Virus record (IMG/VR): IMGVR_UViG_3300047510_003123
Span: 1 to 49,241 of that record
Length of the DNA: 49,241 nt
Direction: 5' to 3' (one strand)
From: a virus
Shown here: positions 9,422 to 18,753 of the stretch, one piece after another
Position numbering within the stretch: position 1 is the stretch's first letter
Layout: each line of letters begins with the position of its first letter
The notes under the pieces: generated by a model
Databases searched by the model: none
Told to the model about the DNA's origin: nothing
Seen by the model: the letters and a program-made list of their open reading frames with translations, nothing else
Made by a program: the position numbers and the translations under genes

Positions 9422-10329
9422 TAGCTCGTTATTGTGTTAAAGTTCTTACTGAAATCTATATTGTTGCCCCTACTTTCTCTAACCTCGTACAACAACGCGT
9501 TGAATTGGTCTCTAATCTCATATAAGTTGTATTGTCTGTAAATGTTATTTGCAGAATCGTATATTGTGTAAATTCCATCATCAATTGATTTAGTTTGATT
9601 TCCATAAAGAGCTATCGCCAGTGATGAAATATCATACTCTACCATTTCAACTTCTATACTTACAGGATTGAAATATGTGTTGCTTATAATAATATCTTGG
9701 TCTGGTTGTCCTATAAATGGTGTCGCATTTGGTTTGTTTGTTGGTGATGAAGAGGGTGAAACAGTTAAAAAAAGTAAATTTGTCTGCCCATCAACATACC
9801 TATACCTAATCGCTTTTTGAGATGTGTTTACTTGATTTGTTATGATTGGTTCGCAATAGAAACATGAAGTTATAATTCTGAAGAAGTTCGGAATTTTTGA
9901 ACCGTCAGCATTTAAGTATTCAATTCTAAATCCGACTAGACCTTGTGGAACAAATTTATTTAAAAAATTCGAGGGTACATTAGTTAAATCAATAACTAAA
10001 CCTTTAACATTTGGAAGAGCACTTAATATACCGCAATCCGTTATTGTTGTTCTAATCTGAGCAGCTCTCAAATAAAGAGTGTAAATTCCAAGTTGGTTAA
10101 ACTCATCTGCCGGTAATGTTAAATTATATAATCCACCTAAAATTTCTACACCATTATTTCCTCCCGTTTCGGAGTTATTAAAATAAGGTCTCAAAATTGT
10201 TGATGCATCTAATCTTTTCAACACGAAAGAATTTGTAACATCCCTTGATGGTGTATAATTAAGAATTATCTCCACATCATCTGGAGAAACATCACTTGGT
10301 CTCAGTGTTCCATATGTTCCTATTGCCAT
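9421..10329 (-). CDS. Unrecognised baseplate/virion protein
   Basis: 302 residues starting MAIGTYGTLRPSDVSPDDVE. Predicted to be mostly beta-strand, with a compact domain around residues 75-150 (LPADEFNQLGIYTLYLRAAQ) and a Ser/Thr/Pro-rich linker near 205-225 (SPSSSPTNKPN). The C-terminal ~75 residues look helical and charged (IRDQFNALLYEVRESRG). No enzymatic motif is visible. It lies between the PKD-domain protein and the gpI-like protein, and its TAA overlaps the next ATG, so a place in the outer baseplate is likely. A TATTTAT element lies 19 nt before the start. I do not recognise a named family. Confidence 0.7.
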   Translation of the reverse strand: MAIGTYGTLRPSDVSPDDVEIILNYTPSRDVTNSFVLKRLDASTILRPYFNNSETGGNNGVEILGGLYNLTLPADEFNQLGIYTLYLRAAQIRTTITDCGILSALPNVKGLVIDLTNVPSNFLNKFVPQGLVGFRIEYLNADGSKIPNFFRIITSCFYCEPIITNQVNTSQKAIRYRYVDGQTNLLFLTVSPSSSPTNKPNATPFIGQPDQDIIISNTYFNPVSIEVEMVEYDISSLAIALYGNQTKSIDDGIYTIYDSANNIYRQYNLYEIRDQFNALLYEVRESRGNNIDFSKNFNTITS

Positions 10330-10347
10330 TTTATTGTATTATATTTT

Positions 10348-10354
10348 ATAAATA
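10348..10354 (-). promoter_or_regulatory. TATTTAT element before the 302-aa baseplate gene
   Basis: On the coding strand it reads TAAACTATTTAT, a 12-mer also found before the 1575-aa gene at 18664. It ends 19 nt before the ATG. Possible -10-like core of a phage promoter; inferred from recurrence. Confidence 0.45.
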
Positions 10355-10356
10355 GT

Positions 10357-11439
10357 TTATGTCCTTTTTTCAACGTTGAAAAATCCATATCCATAATTTA
10401 ATAAATCCCCTAAATTATCTACCTCTCCCAATCTTTGTACTCTTTCAAACGCACTATTTTTTCCTCTCTCAACAAATATGTCTGTCTGAATCTGTCCTTG
10501 GTCTATAACTTTTATTAAAGATTCGTCTTTTGTAATTGGTTCTGCAGTTATATTATTTTCAGTTAAACCTGAAGATTGTGCAAAACTTAAAGTGAATCCT
10601 TCTTTATAATCATAATAATCAACATTTTGTATAGTATATGCCGTAAATATTGGATTCATATCTGTAATCGCACCGTATATTTCACCATTCTTTATTACAG
10701 GTGCACCAACAACATATGTCTTCAATCCGTATTGTGCTAATTCTGTAACTCTAGATTTTGTTTCAGACGAAACTGTAAATGGGACTGTTGTGTAGTTGGA
10801 ACTTATTTGTGAATTAACTGTGTTGACCGCATCTCCACTAAATATATAATCATAACTTATGGGAGTTGCAGACCAACTTCCAACATTAGATGTAAAGAAA
10901 ACTCTACCCTTTGGGTTATAAATTACTTCATTTTTAAATGGAACTTTTATTTTTTTGTAAACATCAACGACACCCCATGGATTTACTTGTTTCAATCTTA
11001 TTGTGTATGAGTTTACTCCTGTTGGATATGTATGTGAAATGTAATTAGGTGTATAAGTAGTTATTACTTCTATTTGTGAGCCATCACCCCAATCTACTGA
11101 ATAAGTAGAGAGTTCAATAAACTTTTGATAATTTTGCGATGTGTTGTAAAAATAATATGTATATGGTGATGAAGTTGTTGCTGAGAATAAAAAATTTGTT
11201 ACGATGTCTTGTTGTAAGATTTCTCCATCGAAAGGAGTATAATATCCTGCATCATATGTTGTTTGTGTCAATAAAATAGGAACTGTAAGTCCTGTCAGAG
11301 TAGAAGTACCATTTGGTCCTGAACTTATTAATTTTTGCATTGATTCATAATATCCAACACTAACACCATCAACTGTTGTGGTTTTGATGTCGCTAGTTAC
11401 TGTTTCAGGAGATATAATAAATTTATAAGAATTACTCAT
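10357..11439 (-). CDS. Virion protein with PKD-like domain
   Basis: 360 residues if started at the ATG at 11439, which overlaps the upstream stop as ATGA; the longest frame (370 aa) would begin at 11469, inside the upstream gene by 34 bases, and is less likely. Around residues 105-160 there is a PKD-type beta-sandwich signature: VDWGDGS, then SHTYPTG, then YTIRLKQVNPWG. PKD domains mediate protein-protein or carbohydrate contacts in surface and virion proteins. The rest is beta-rich with Ser/Thr-rich loops, and the C-terminus ends in a helical segment (DNLGDLLNYGYGFFNVEKRT). Position in the run of overlapping baseplate genes suggests a structural, peripheral baseplate role. Confidence 0.72.
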   Translation of the reverse strand: MSNSYKFIISPETVTSDIKTTTVDGVSVGYYESMQKLISSGPNGTSTLTGLTVPILLTQTTYDAGYYTPFDGEILQQDIVTNFLFSATTSSPYTYYFYNTSQNYQKFIELSTYSVDWGDGSQIEVITTYTPNYISHTYPTGVNSYTIRLKQVNPWGVVDVYKKIKVPFKNEVIYNPKGRVFFTSNVGSWSATPISYDYIFSGDAVNTVNSQISSNYTTVPFTVSSETKSRVTELAQYGLKTYVVGAPVIKNGEIYGAITDMNPIFTAYTIQNVDYYDYKEGFTLSFAQSSGLTENNITAEPITKDESLIKVIDQGQIQTDIFVERGKNSAFERVQRLGEVDNLGDLLNYGYGFFNVEKRT

Positions 11440-12242
11440 GGTCTTGGAGGATTTACGTACTCGAACCATTTAATAGGAGTTGTGGTCCCTATTCTTGTTC
11501 CTGTTTTTATGTCGAATATTTTGTAATTTAAATCTATATAATCTAAAACTACTCTATAATAAAAATAAATTGTGCTGTCAAAAGCATAAACATTATTACC
11601 AAACGAAGAGGTTGCTAAAGATGATTGAGGCTCGTTCATCATTTTAGTGAATTGCCCTGTACTAGCATTGTAAAATTTTGCAGTCATGTAGAAAGTATTG
11701 ATGGGTAAGAACTTCAAACTTTTTAACCAATAAATAAAAAAACCTTCTTTATCCCCAATATAATCTAATTTATATTTGGGTTTTCTTATTTTGACAGGGG
11801 TTCGTGCCATATTGATGTCCATAAATTCTCCCTGTTGTGTGGGTATAATAATTGTGAAATAATTTTTTTGTCTTTTCTCGTCAACACTATCATAAAAATC
11901 CAATTTGAAAAAAGAATTTGAAAATCTGTTTCGGTAATAAAATATATCTTGCGAGGTAAATCCTTCTCCCAAATAACTATTTTGCCAATTTGTAGATGAA
12001 GTTAAACTACCACCAGAATAAAAATAAAACTCATAATTTATTTCCGTTTTCCCGTTCGTGTCGGCAGCGTGTGGAAATCTGTTGACCTCAAAATCATACC
12101 CAACACCAACAACGTCTTTTACCGATTTTATTTCATATTGGTCAATAGCATCGTCAAGTCCCTCATAATCCCATTTCAACTCAATTGGTATGTTGATGTT
12201 TTTATTAGGTGCAATATTCCTTAAAAAATTGAATTTATTCAC
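11436..12242 (-). CDS. Unrecognised baseplate/virion protein
   Basis: 268 residues, started at a GTG (12242) that overlaps the upstream stop by 8 bases in the arrangement GTGAATAA. No ATG near the N-terminus fits better. The sequence starts (M)NKFNFLRNIAPNKNINIP and is rich in Tyr, Phe and beta-strand patterns, with no catalytic motif. It is the second of three consecutive genes joined by short stop/start overlaps, so it is probably made in fixed proportion to its neighbours as part of the baseplate. T4 gp8-gp10 occupy roughly this place in T4, but I cannot show homology. Confidence 0.65.
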   Translation of the reverse strand: MNKFNFLRNIAPNKNINIPIELKWDYEGLDDAIDQYEIKSVKDVVGVGYDFEVNRFPHAADTNGKTEINYEFYFYSGGSLTSSTNWQNSYLGEGFTSQDIFYYRNRFSNSFFKLDFYDSVDEKRQKNYFTIIIPTQQGEFMDINMARTPVKIRKPKYKLDYIGDKEGFFIYWLKSLKFLPINTFYMTAKFYNASTGQFTKMMNEPQSSLATSSFGNNVYAFDSTIYFYYRVVLDYIDLNYKIFDIKTGTRIGTTTPIKWFEYVNPPRP

Positions 12243-13944
12243 ACTTATCTATTAAAGGTTTATAAGGTACTTCAAGTCCTGTCAATCCGTCGTTGAAGTC
12301 GAAGTCTCTATCGTCAGGTATTAATTTAAATATTGTATTTGAATAAGGATATTGAGCTCCATTGAAAAAAGGATAATCTACCCCTCTTCCTAAATTATCA
12401 ATAAACCCATAGGTGTACAAATCTCTCCATCTAAAACTTTCATCGGACACAGAATAAAATGAATAACTCGGTACTGAGTCTACTTCATTTATTTTTGCAG
12501 TTTCGATATAATCAGAAAAAACTCTTATTGTAATTGAGTGGTGTGGTTGATAATAATAACCTGAAGGATTACTCGATATGGATGTTTGAAACACGTTTTG
12601 ATTGAATTTCAGTTTGTGATAATATTTCGATATTACTCGTTCTATTTGAAAATACTCATTCCATTCACAAAAATCCCCATCAATTATATCTCCTACTTTT
12701 AAGTTTTGATTATAATAAAAAGTTTTGGTTACTCCGTTTGTTTGGGTGTAAGAACTTACACCTATACTCGAGTTTGAATTTATATTTGTAGAAGACCACC
12801 AAGAGTTATTTGTTTTGGTTATATTGAATAACCATCCCTGTTTTAACGCAACACCGTTTGTTGGTGCATTAAAATATCCCGAATAACCTCGATTAATAAT
12901 CGTTAAGAATAGTTCTGATAAAGGTCTTTGTTGATTATCTAATAGATTTGCCAAATTCAAGTCTCTCGCAGGTGTAATTGTGTAGGTGTTTGAACTATTT
13001 TTTTGTGAGATTCTTGTTATTTTGTTTGGAGTTATTGAACTCAACTCAATTTTCTTTTCGTCATTAAATGAGTTTTTTTCAAATCCTGTTTTGGTCACTA
13101 TAACATCGTCGATATTAGAAATTATTTTATGTTGTCTGATATAATATTTCGATTTGGTTTCTTCAATATTATCAAAATTAACAACTCTTTTAAAAGTACC
13201 AACAACTGAATTAGCAAAAGTATTTCCTGTAAATCCTATATCATAGATACTGAATATATAAACTTCACTTCCAAGTAGGCCATTACCTAAATCGAATACT
13301 TCAAATAAAGTTTGTGTTCTATAACTAACAATTTGATTGTTTACTTTGAGTTCAACAGATTCACCTACGGTTAGTCCATGTGGTGATATACATTCAAATG
13401 ATATAATTGGATTTCCATTTACCGTCGATTTTTTTATAACGAAGGGGATTCCATCTTTTGCAACCCAATCGAATGTTGTATTATTCAAAGTTGCAGATAA
13501 ATTTACATCAAAATTATTTTTAAACGGATATGAGTAATAATACGTCCAGTTATATGTAAAAGCACTCTTGGACTTATAATTTATGTGAGTGTTTGTTATG
13601 TCGTCTCTGAAAAAATCAAATTCATAATATTGTGGGTAGCCTTTCCATACTTTTGTGAAGACTGAACTTTGTCCATCAACCAAATATAAATTATACTGAA
13701 ATGGAAGGTATTCGGTTGTTCCTGTAAATAAATTTTCATACAAGTAACTTACTTTAAAAGTGGGTCTGAATATTGTTGATGCTTGTCTTTCTTCATCGAA
13801 TACTTGAGCTAAACTAACATTCGCAGTCCTATCATATTCAACCAACGTTTGACTTTGTTCTTGTAAACTTATTTGCAATTGTTGGTCCTCGGAAGGTGCC
13901 GACTTGTATTGTTGAGAACTTGGTATGATTGTAAATCTATTCAC
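12235..13944 (-). CDS. Unrecognised baseplate wedge-region protein
   Basis: 569 residues with a GTG start at 13944 that overlaps the upstream TAG by 8 bases. Starts (M)NRFTIIPSSQQYKS. Strongly aromatic and beta-rich; segments such as SPHGLTVGESVELKV (about 185-200) resemble strand-turn units seen in phage baseplate proteins. No enzyme motif or membrane segment. By position after gp25, gp6 and a giant wedge-like protein it occupies the slot of T4 gp8, but sequence similarity to gp8 is not evident to me. The GTG starts of this gene and the next may hold their translation below that of the giant gene upstream. Confidence 0.68.
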   Translation of the reverse strand: MNRFTIIPSSQQYKSAPSEDQQLQISLQEQSQTLVEYDRTANVSLAQVFDEERQASTIFRPTFKVSYLYENLFTGTTEYLPFQYNLYLVDGQSSVFTKVWKGYPQYYEFDFFRDDITNTHINYKSKSAFTYNWTYYYSYPFKNNFDVNLSATLNNTTFDWVAKDGIPFVIKKSTVNGNPIISFECISPHGLTVGESVELKVNNQIVSYRTQTLFEVFDLGNGLLGSEVYIFSIYDIGFTGNTFANSVVGTFKRVVNFDNIEETKSKYYIRQHKIISNIDDVIVTKTGFEKNSFNDEKKIELSSITPNKITRISQKNSSNTYTITPARDLNLANLLDNQQRPLSELFLTIINRGYSGYFNAPTNGVALKQGWLFNITKTNNSWWSSTNINSNSSIGVSSYTQTNGVTKTFYYNQNLKVGDIIDGDFCEWNEYFQIERVISKYYHKLKFNQNVFQTSISSNPSGYYYQPHHSITIRVFSDYIETAKINEVDSVPSYSFYSVSDESFRWRDLYTYGFIDNLGRGVDYPFFNGAQYPYSNTIFKLIPDDRDFDFNDGLTGLEVPYKPLIDKCE

Positions 13945-16900
13945 TTAACCCGTATTTTTCTTTGAATTTTTCTAATGCCGTTGCACCAACTATTGTTCCG
14001 AAATAAAAATGGAATGGTGCACCTACTAAAAATTTATTATTTATTGGAGGTCCCTTTGGTTTAAATTCTGTTCCAGAATTCGGGACAGTATCATTTAGAA
14101 CATTGAATATGTACCCTCTCATATTCAAGTCATTAACAATCCCACTGCCTTTAAAATATTGATTAAGCACTCTATCGACAGATTGGTAGCCCTCTTGCAC
14201 AATATCAATTTCATTTGTAGCCCAATTATTTATTTGAGTACCAAAAATGTTTGAATCATTTTGCAAACTCCATCGATAGAATGGTACTATTTGTGTTTTA
14301 ATACCATAATAATACGGTGTGGCATTTGCCGTAGGTGAACTTCTGAAATTTATTCTACCTGGTGTAATAAAATCTTTAAACTGGAGATTTTCACTTGTCG
14401 ATGAGAAAAATATACCTATGGTAGGATTGCTTGGAGTTCCGTAAATTCCAACAGGACTATTGTCGGTGTTTGTATCATAAAACTCAGGACTGAATTTTAT
14501 CAATCCTTCCTCTGAATTTATTGACAACATTTGCACTAAATCACCGTCAACTCTTCTACTCCTACCACTATTTCTACTAAATAAATTTTGAATTGCATCT
14601 CCTTGTAAAAAGGATGAATTCAATATTCTTGAAATTACAAATAAATTTATTATATCAGACGTGTCAGAATAACTTGTTGGGTTTAGACCATCTAATATAA
14701 ATGCATTAGTTGCTGGGTCCAACGTTATTTCGTCGTAAAAACTATCTTTATATCCCAAATCAATTATTGTCGTTGGAAATAAAAGATTTTTTTGGTTTAC
14801 GGCTGATGACTCGGTCGCATTTTTACCAATAAATTTATTTCGAAGGAGACTGTATGGGCTACTTCTATAATAAAAATTAGAAGTATCGTCATCGAAAAAA
14901 ACTAAATCTTTACAAAACCTGACATCTGATGGTTTATTTTGTCTATCATAATAAGTGTCAACTTGTATGGGGAATGCAAAAAGTGTACCGTTTACCCAAT
15001 TGTTTGTAAATGTTTGTGAAAGAACACCCCTACAAATTCCATAGAAAAATTTATATCTAATACCCCATTCATTGAATTTTTGTATATCTTTTGCGAGACC
15101 AAAAAGTGGTCTTGTAAATAAGACATAACATCCGCTTTCAACTTGGTCATTTTTAGCGCACGCGGTACTAATACCAAAATTATTACTGAACCCTGTATAA
15201 CAATCTAAAGAAACCATGTTTTCACAATTGAAACTTTCCAAAACATTAGCTGCATAAATTTGGTCTTCAATATCTGGTTGTATTTGGTCCGCACCTACAG
15301 GATATTGGGAAGATATTGAATTTGTTGTTGGGTCTACAATCTCATAAAATGCAAAATTTATATTTTGTTGTAAGACTGCAACATTTGGTGAACTCCACTT
15401 TAACCCATCCAAAGCGTCTGATGATGGTAAAGCATCAGTCCTCATAATAATTTTATTTTTATCTGAAATAGGTAATGGATTTTGAAGTAAATCAGGATAT
15501 AGATTTGGAGAGTAATAATAGTATTCTACTTCATTATATGCAATGTTGGTACTGTCTAAAATTGCGGTTACAGGATTCAAAAAAGAAAGCCACCCTTTAA
15601 CCCTTGTAACTTCTCCAAATATAACTGCGTTCCCTGAAACGTCTTCTGAATTATCGTACTTTCCAACACTAATGTTATTACTATGAAAATCGTTAGTACT
15701 TTGACTAATTAATCCGACAGCACCAAATAAAGGTACAGGTCCAGCAAAAAGAGATGTAGTTGGTATTCCAGGAAAAACTTCTGGTTCAGGAAAAACCCTA
15801 TTTCCTAACTTACCATAGTACCCGACAGAAGATGATGTAAAAGCAGAAAACTGTGAACCTGGAGTAAAGAAATATGAATTATAAAATAAATTATTTTGAT
15901 TATTAAATTGTTGTACTGTTGAGGTTGGATTAACCTTTTGTATTGGTATATTCAATCTCGAATTAATTGTGAAAGAAAATCTACTATCATCTATATTATA
16001 TCCAAAAATTCTACCTAAATTATATTTGTTTGGTAATAATGGTGAATATGGGTCGACTCCTCTTTGTAATATCAAAACATACTCTTCTCCAAAATTTTCA
16101 TAAAAATCCTTATAAGCAAATGCGTTTGTTGGAACACTTCTTTCTCTGTATTCAACACCATTGTTATGTTCCATCCACCTTAGAGTTGTTTTGGAAGATA
16201 TAACATTTGGAAATGTGTGTAATTCTGAACTGTTAGATAGTGTTAAAAACTCCGAAACTGTTATTGCGGTTACTACTTGAAAATATTCTCTATCCATAGG
16301 AAAACCTTGTCTATTGAAAGTAGTTCCTGTACTTAAATTATATGTAGTGGTTTTTTCTAACGTTTGGTTATTTTCATTACAATATCTTAAGGTAATTTGT
16401 TGTGGTCCTGTCACTGGTGTTCCTGTGATTCCAAAAAATTCACCATTATTAGTTACTTCTACGTATGTTGCATTTACATCTGAAGTAGTACCAGGATTAA
16501 CGGTGGTGAGAAGTTGTCCCGTACTATAACTTCTAGTTGATAAAACTGTGATTGTATTATCAAGATGGTTTGAGCCTACATTATTTGGATTATCGAAGCT
16601 AACCCTAATTCTATTTATTCCTGTAAAATATGAAGTTCTTTGATTGAAAATATTAATTCTTTCTCCCAATGGTAGGTCCATACTCCAAACAAACATCTTA
16701 TCTTCATCCTCAGAAACTTCTCTCTGCACATTTGATTTTGGAACTTTGTAAACAGTAGCATCTCCAGAGTCTATATTACCACCCATACCTTGTGAGTAAA
16801 GGTCTGCTATTATACTTACATCCTCTTCAGGTTGATAATTTCTACCATACAAATACTGAGTAAAATTTTCGTAGTATTTGAAAGGACTCGATACTGGTGT

Positions 16901-18664
16901 TAGAACTCCATTTCCAAATGCATCAATCAGTGATGTTGTTGTATCTGCAGGTTTACAATCACAACTCTGACATTCAGGATAAGTAATCATAGGTAATCTT
17001 ATAGGTATACCACCAGTCTTTGGTTTTATGCCTATTAGACGACCTAAAAAATTTATAATTTGATATATTGTTCCAACAATTACGTGAGCCAAAATCAATA
17101 GATAAGAACCAATATATTGGAAAAGTGTGACTAATAATGAAAACACAAAAAATAGTGTATCAAAATTCCTATATCCCTCATTGACAGGGAATTTATTCAC
17201 AGTTGCTGCACAATCGTTATTACCTATTTCTTTAATCCCTATAAACCTAGCCCTGTTTCCTTTCTTATATTGGTCTATAAGTCCTGAGATGGTGTATACC
17301 TTATTGAATTTAAATTCAAAAAAAGTATCTTCACAATTGATTATACTATCTAATACTTGGTTAGTTGAATCCCCGAATCCATTTGTATAACCGGACCAAT
17401 CCAAACCAAAATAATACGAACTTCTTAGTTGTTTATATTCAGAGGAAGTACTTAATGTAGTTAAGTATGGGTCCGCCGAAGTTCTCCATCCATACTCTCT
17501 TACATTAGGAACAAGAAAATCAGCTCTTCTTGTTTGTTGTGTCAACCCTTTAGCCTGTTGCCATTTTATTTTAAATCTATATCTTGCCTTTGTAGGAATA
17601 CCAACTTCAGGGTCAGGTGATAATATTCTATCACCAAATTCATTAGTCACAATATAATCTAAATTCATGGGTAGTTCAGTGACCCACGTTCCATCTTCGT
17701 CAATTACATTTCCTGATTGTTCCAATTGATATTGTTCCAATATAGGATTACCGTCTTCGTCTTGTTGAATTGTTTGTCTTATTGCTAAAATTTGACCTGG
17801 CCCTGACTGAAGACTACAAAGTTCTCCCGTATTGTCCCTCGGTCTGCAATTTTTTCTTACCCTATATTCATCCGAGTTAGAAAATATAGAGCCTATAAAA
17901 ACAGAAGTTGGTTGTATGTCAATATTTGCATCTTCTCTCAAATCAAAATCGACTCTGTTGATTGCAATTTGGCATATCTCAGGTTCACCCCAAAGAGGTG
18001 CAATTTCAACTGTTTTAGTTATATTAACAATTTGCGGTAATGTACTTAAATCCGAAGATGTTCTGAAACTACCACCTGAAACTTGTGCTTCTGTTGCCCT
18101 CCCTATTCTTATTAAATCTTGTGGTGTTAAAGAAAACTCCCCAATATCTGAAAGGTCAACATCCATTACAATTGTTTGGAAACCCAAAGGAATCCCCATT
18201 ATCATGTAATCACCACTATCGTTTGTTTTTACCGTAAACTTGAAATATTTGTCATATATTTCTGCTGCGGTTGCATTTGTTAATACGTCTAATCTTGTTG
18301 GGAAAGTGCCTGTTGCCGCATGTTTACTATATGACTTTTCATAAGGTAATAGATTATATCTATAACCGTCTTCATTCACATCATCAGTTGATGTGTACGG
18401 ATATATCGAACGTAACTCTTGATTTAGTAAGTCTTGTTCTGATACAGGAATAAAAACAGAAACTTTAGCATTTGGAATTCCCGTTCCGTTATTTGCAGTG
18501 ACTCTTCCGACTACAACACCATAATCCGCACAATATCTTGTGTATACGTCAGCTTGTTGAATTTTTAAAGATAGTATTTCTAAAAATTCAAAGTCTTGGT
18601 CTAATTGTAAATTAATTGTTTTGTCAACACCAACTTCAGTTCTAATTCTATAACTTTGACCCAT
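13937..18664 (-). CDS. Giant baseplate wedge-like protein with hydrophobic segment
   Basis: 1575 residues. The N-terminal part contains a carboxypeptidase-regulatory/CNA-B-like sandwich: GVVVGRVTANNGTGIPNAKV (about 48-67) and later TNDSGDYMIMGIPLGFQT (near 145-162). Residues 505-546 form a continuous hydrophobic stretch (FFVFSLLVTLFQYIGSYLLI onward to GRLIGI) long enough for two membrane passes, followed by a Cys cluster at C565, C568 and C570. The rest (about 600-1575) is large, beta-rich and ends in a helical GATALEKFKEKYGLSE. It follows the gp6 gene and precedes probable wedge proteins, the position of T4 gp7, but homology is not shown. A membrane-type segment is unusual in a wedge protein; it might contact the host envelope during injection. 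Confidence 0.78.
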   Translation of the reverse strand: MGQSYRIRTEVGVDKTINLQLDQDFEFLEILSLKIQQADVYTRYCADYGVVVGRVTANNGTGIPNAKVSVFIPVSEQDLLNQELRSIYPYTSTDDVNEDGYRYNLLPYEKSYSKHAATGTFPTRLDVLTNATAAEIYDKYFKFTVKTNDSGDYMIMGIPLGFQTIVMDVDLSDIGEFSLTPQDLIRIGRATEAQVSGGSFRTSSDLSTLPQIVNITKTVEIAPLWGEPEICQIAINRVDFDLREDANIDIQPTSVFIGSIFSNSDEYRVRKNCRPRDNTGELCSLQSGPGQILAIRQTIQQDEDGNPILEQYQLEQSGNVIDEDGTWVTELPMNLDYIVTNEFGDRILSPDPEVGIPTKARYRFKIKWQQAKGLTQQTRRADFLVPNVREYGWRTSADPYLTTLSTSSEYKQLRSSYYFGLDWSGYTNGFGDSTNQVLDSIINCEDTFFEFKFNKVYTISGLIDQYKKGNRARFIGIKEIGNNDCAATVNKFPVNEGYRNFDTLFFVFSLLVTLFQYIGSYLLILAHVIVGTIYQIINFLGRLIGIKPKTGGIPIRLPMITYPECQSCDCKPADTTTSLIDAFGNGVLTPVSSPFKYYENFTQYLYGRNYQPEEDVSIIADLYSQGMGGNIDSGDATVYKVPKSNVQREVSEDEDKMFVWSMDLPLGERINIFNQRTSYFTGINRIRVSFDNPNNVGSNHLDNTITVLSTRSYSTGQLLTTVNPGTTSDVNATYVEVTNNGEFFGITGTPVTGPQQITLRYCNENNQTLEKTTTYNLSTGTTFNRQGFPMDREYFQVVTAITVSEFLTLSNSSELHTFPNVISSKTTLRWMEHNNGVEYRERSVPTNAFAYKDFYENFGEEYVLILQRGVDPYSPLLPNKYNLGRIFGYNIDDSRFSFTINSRLNIPIQKVNPTSTVQQFNNQNNLFYNSYFFTPGSQFSAFTSSSVGYYGKLGNRVFPEPEVFPGIPTTSLFAGPVPLFGAVGLISQSTNDFHSNNISVGKYDNSEDVSGNAVIFGEVTRVKGWLSFLNPVTAILDSTNIAYNEVEYYYYSPNLYPDLLQNPLPISDKNKIIMRTDALPSSDALDGLKWSSPNVAVLQQNINFAFYEIVDPTTNSISSQYPVGADQIQPDIEDQIYAANVLESFNCENMVSLDCYTGFSNNFGISTACAKNDQVESGCYVLFTRPLFGLAKDIQKFNEWGIRYKFFYGICRGVLSQTFTNNWVNGTLFAFPIQVDTYYDRQNKPSDVRFCKDLVFFDDDTSNFYYRSSPYSLLRNKFIGKNATESSAVNQKNLLFPTTIIDLGYKDSFYDEITLDPATNAFILDGLNPTSYSDTSDIINLFVISRILNSSFLQGDAIQNLFSRNSGRSRRVDGDLVQMLSINSEEGLIKFSPEFYDTNTDNSPVGIYGTPSNPTIGIFFSSTSENLQFKDFITPGRINFRSSPTANATPYYYGIKTQIVPFYRWSLQNDSNIFGTQINNWATNEIDIVQEGYQSVDRVLNQYFKGSGIVNDLNMRGYIFNVLNDTVPNSGTEFKPKGPPINNKFLVGAPFHFYFGTIVGATALEKFKEKYGLSE

Positions 18665-18677
18665 AGAGTCTTTTATG

Positions 18678-18684
18678 ATAAATA
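18678..18684 (-). promoter_or_regulatory. TATTTAT element before the 1575-aa gene
   Basis: Coding strand TAAACTATTTAT, ending 14 nt before the ATG at 18664. A second overlapping-type TATTTAT lies further up at 18742-18748 within an ATTT-repeat. Candidate promoter core only. Confidence 0.45.
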
Positions 18685-18753
18685 GTTTACCCCAAAATTT
18701 TAATGGAAGATGGGTAATTGAAATTTAGAAATAGAACTAAATAAATAAATCTA

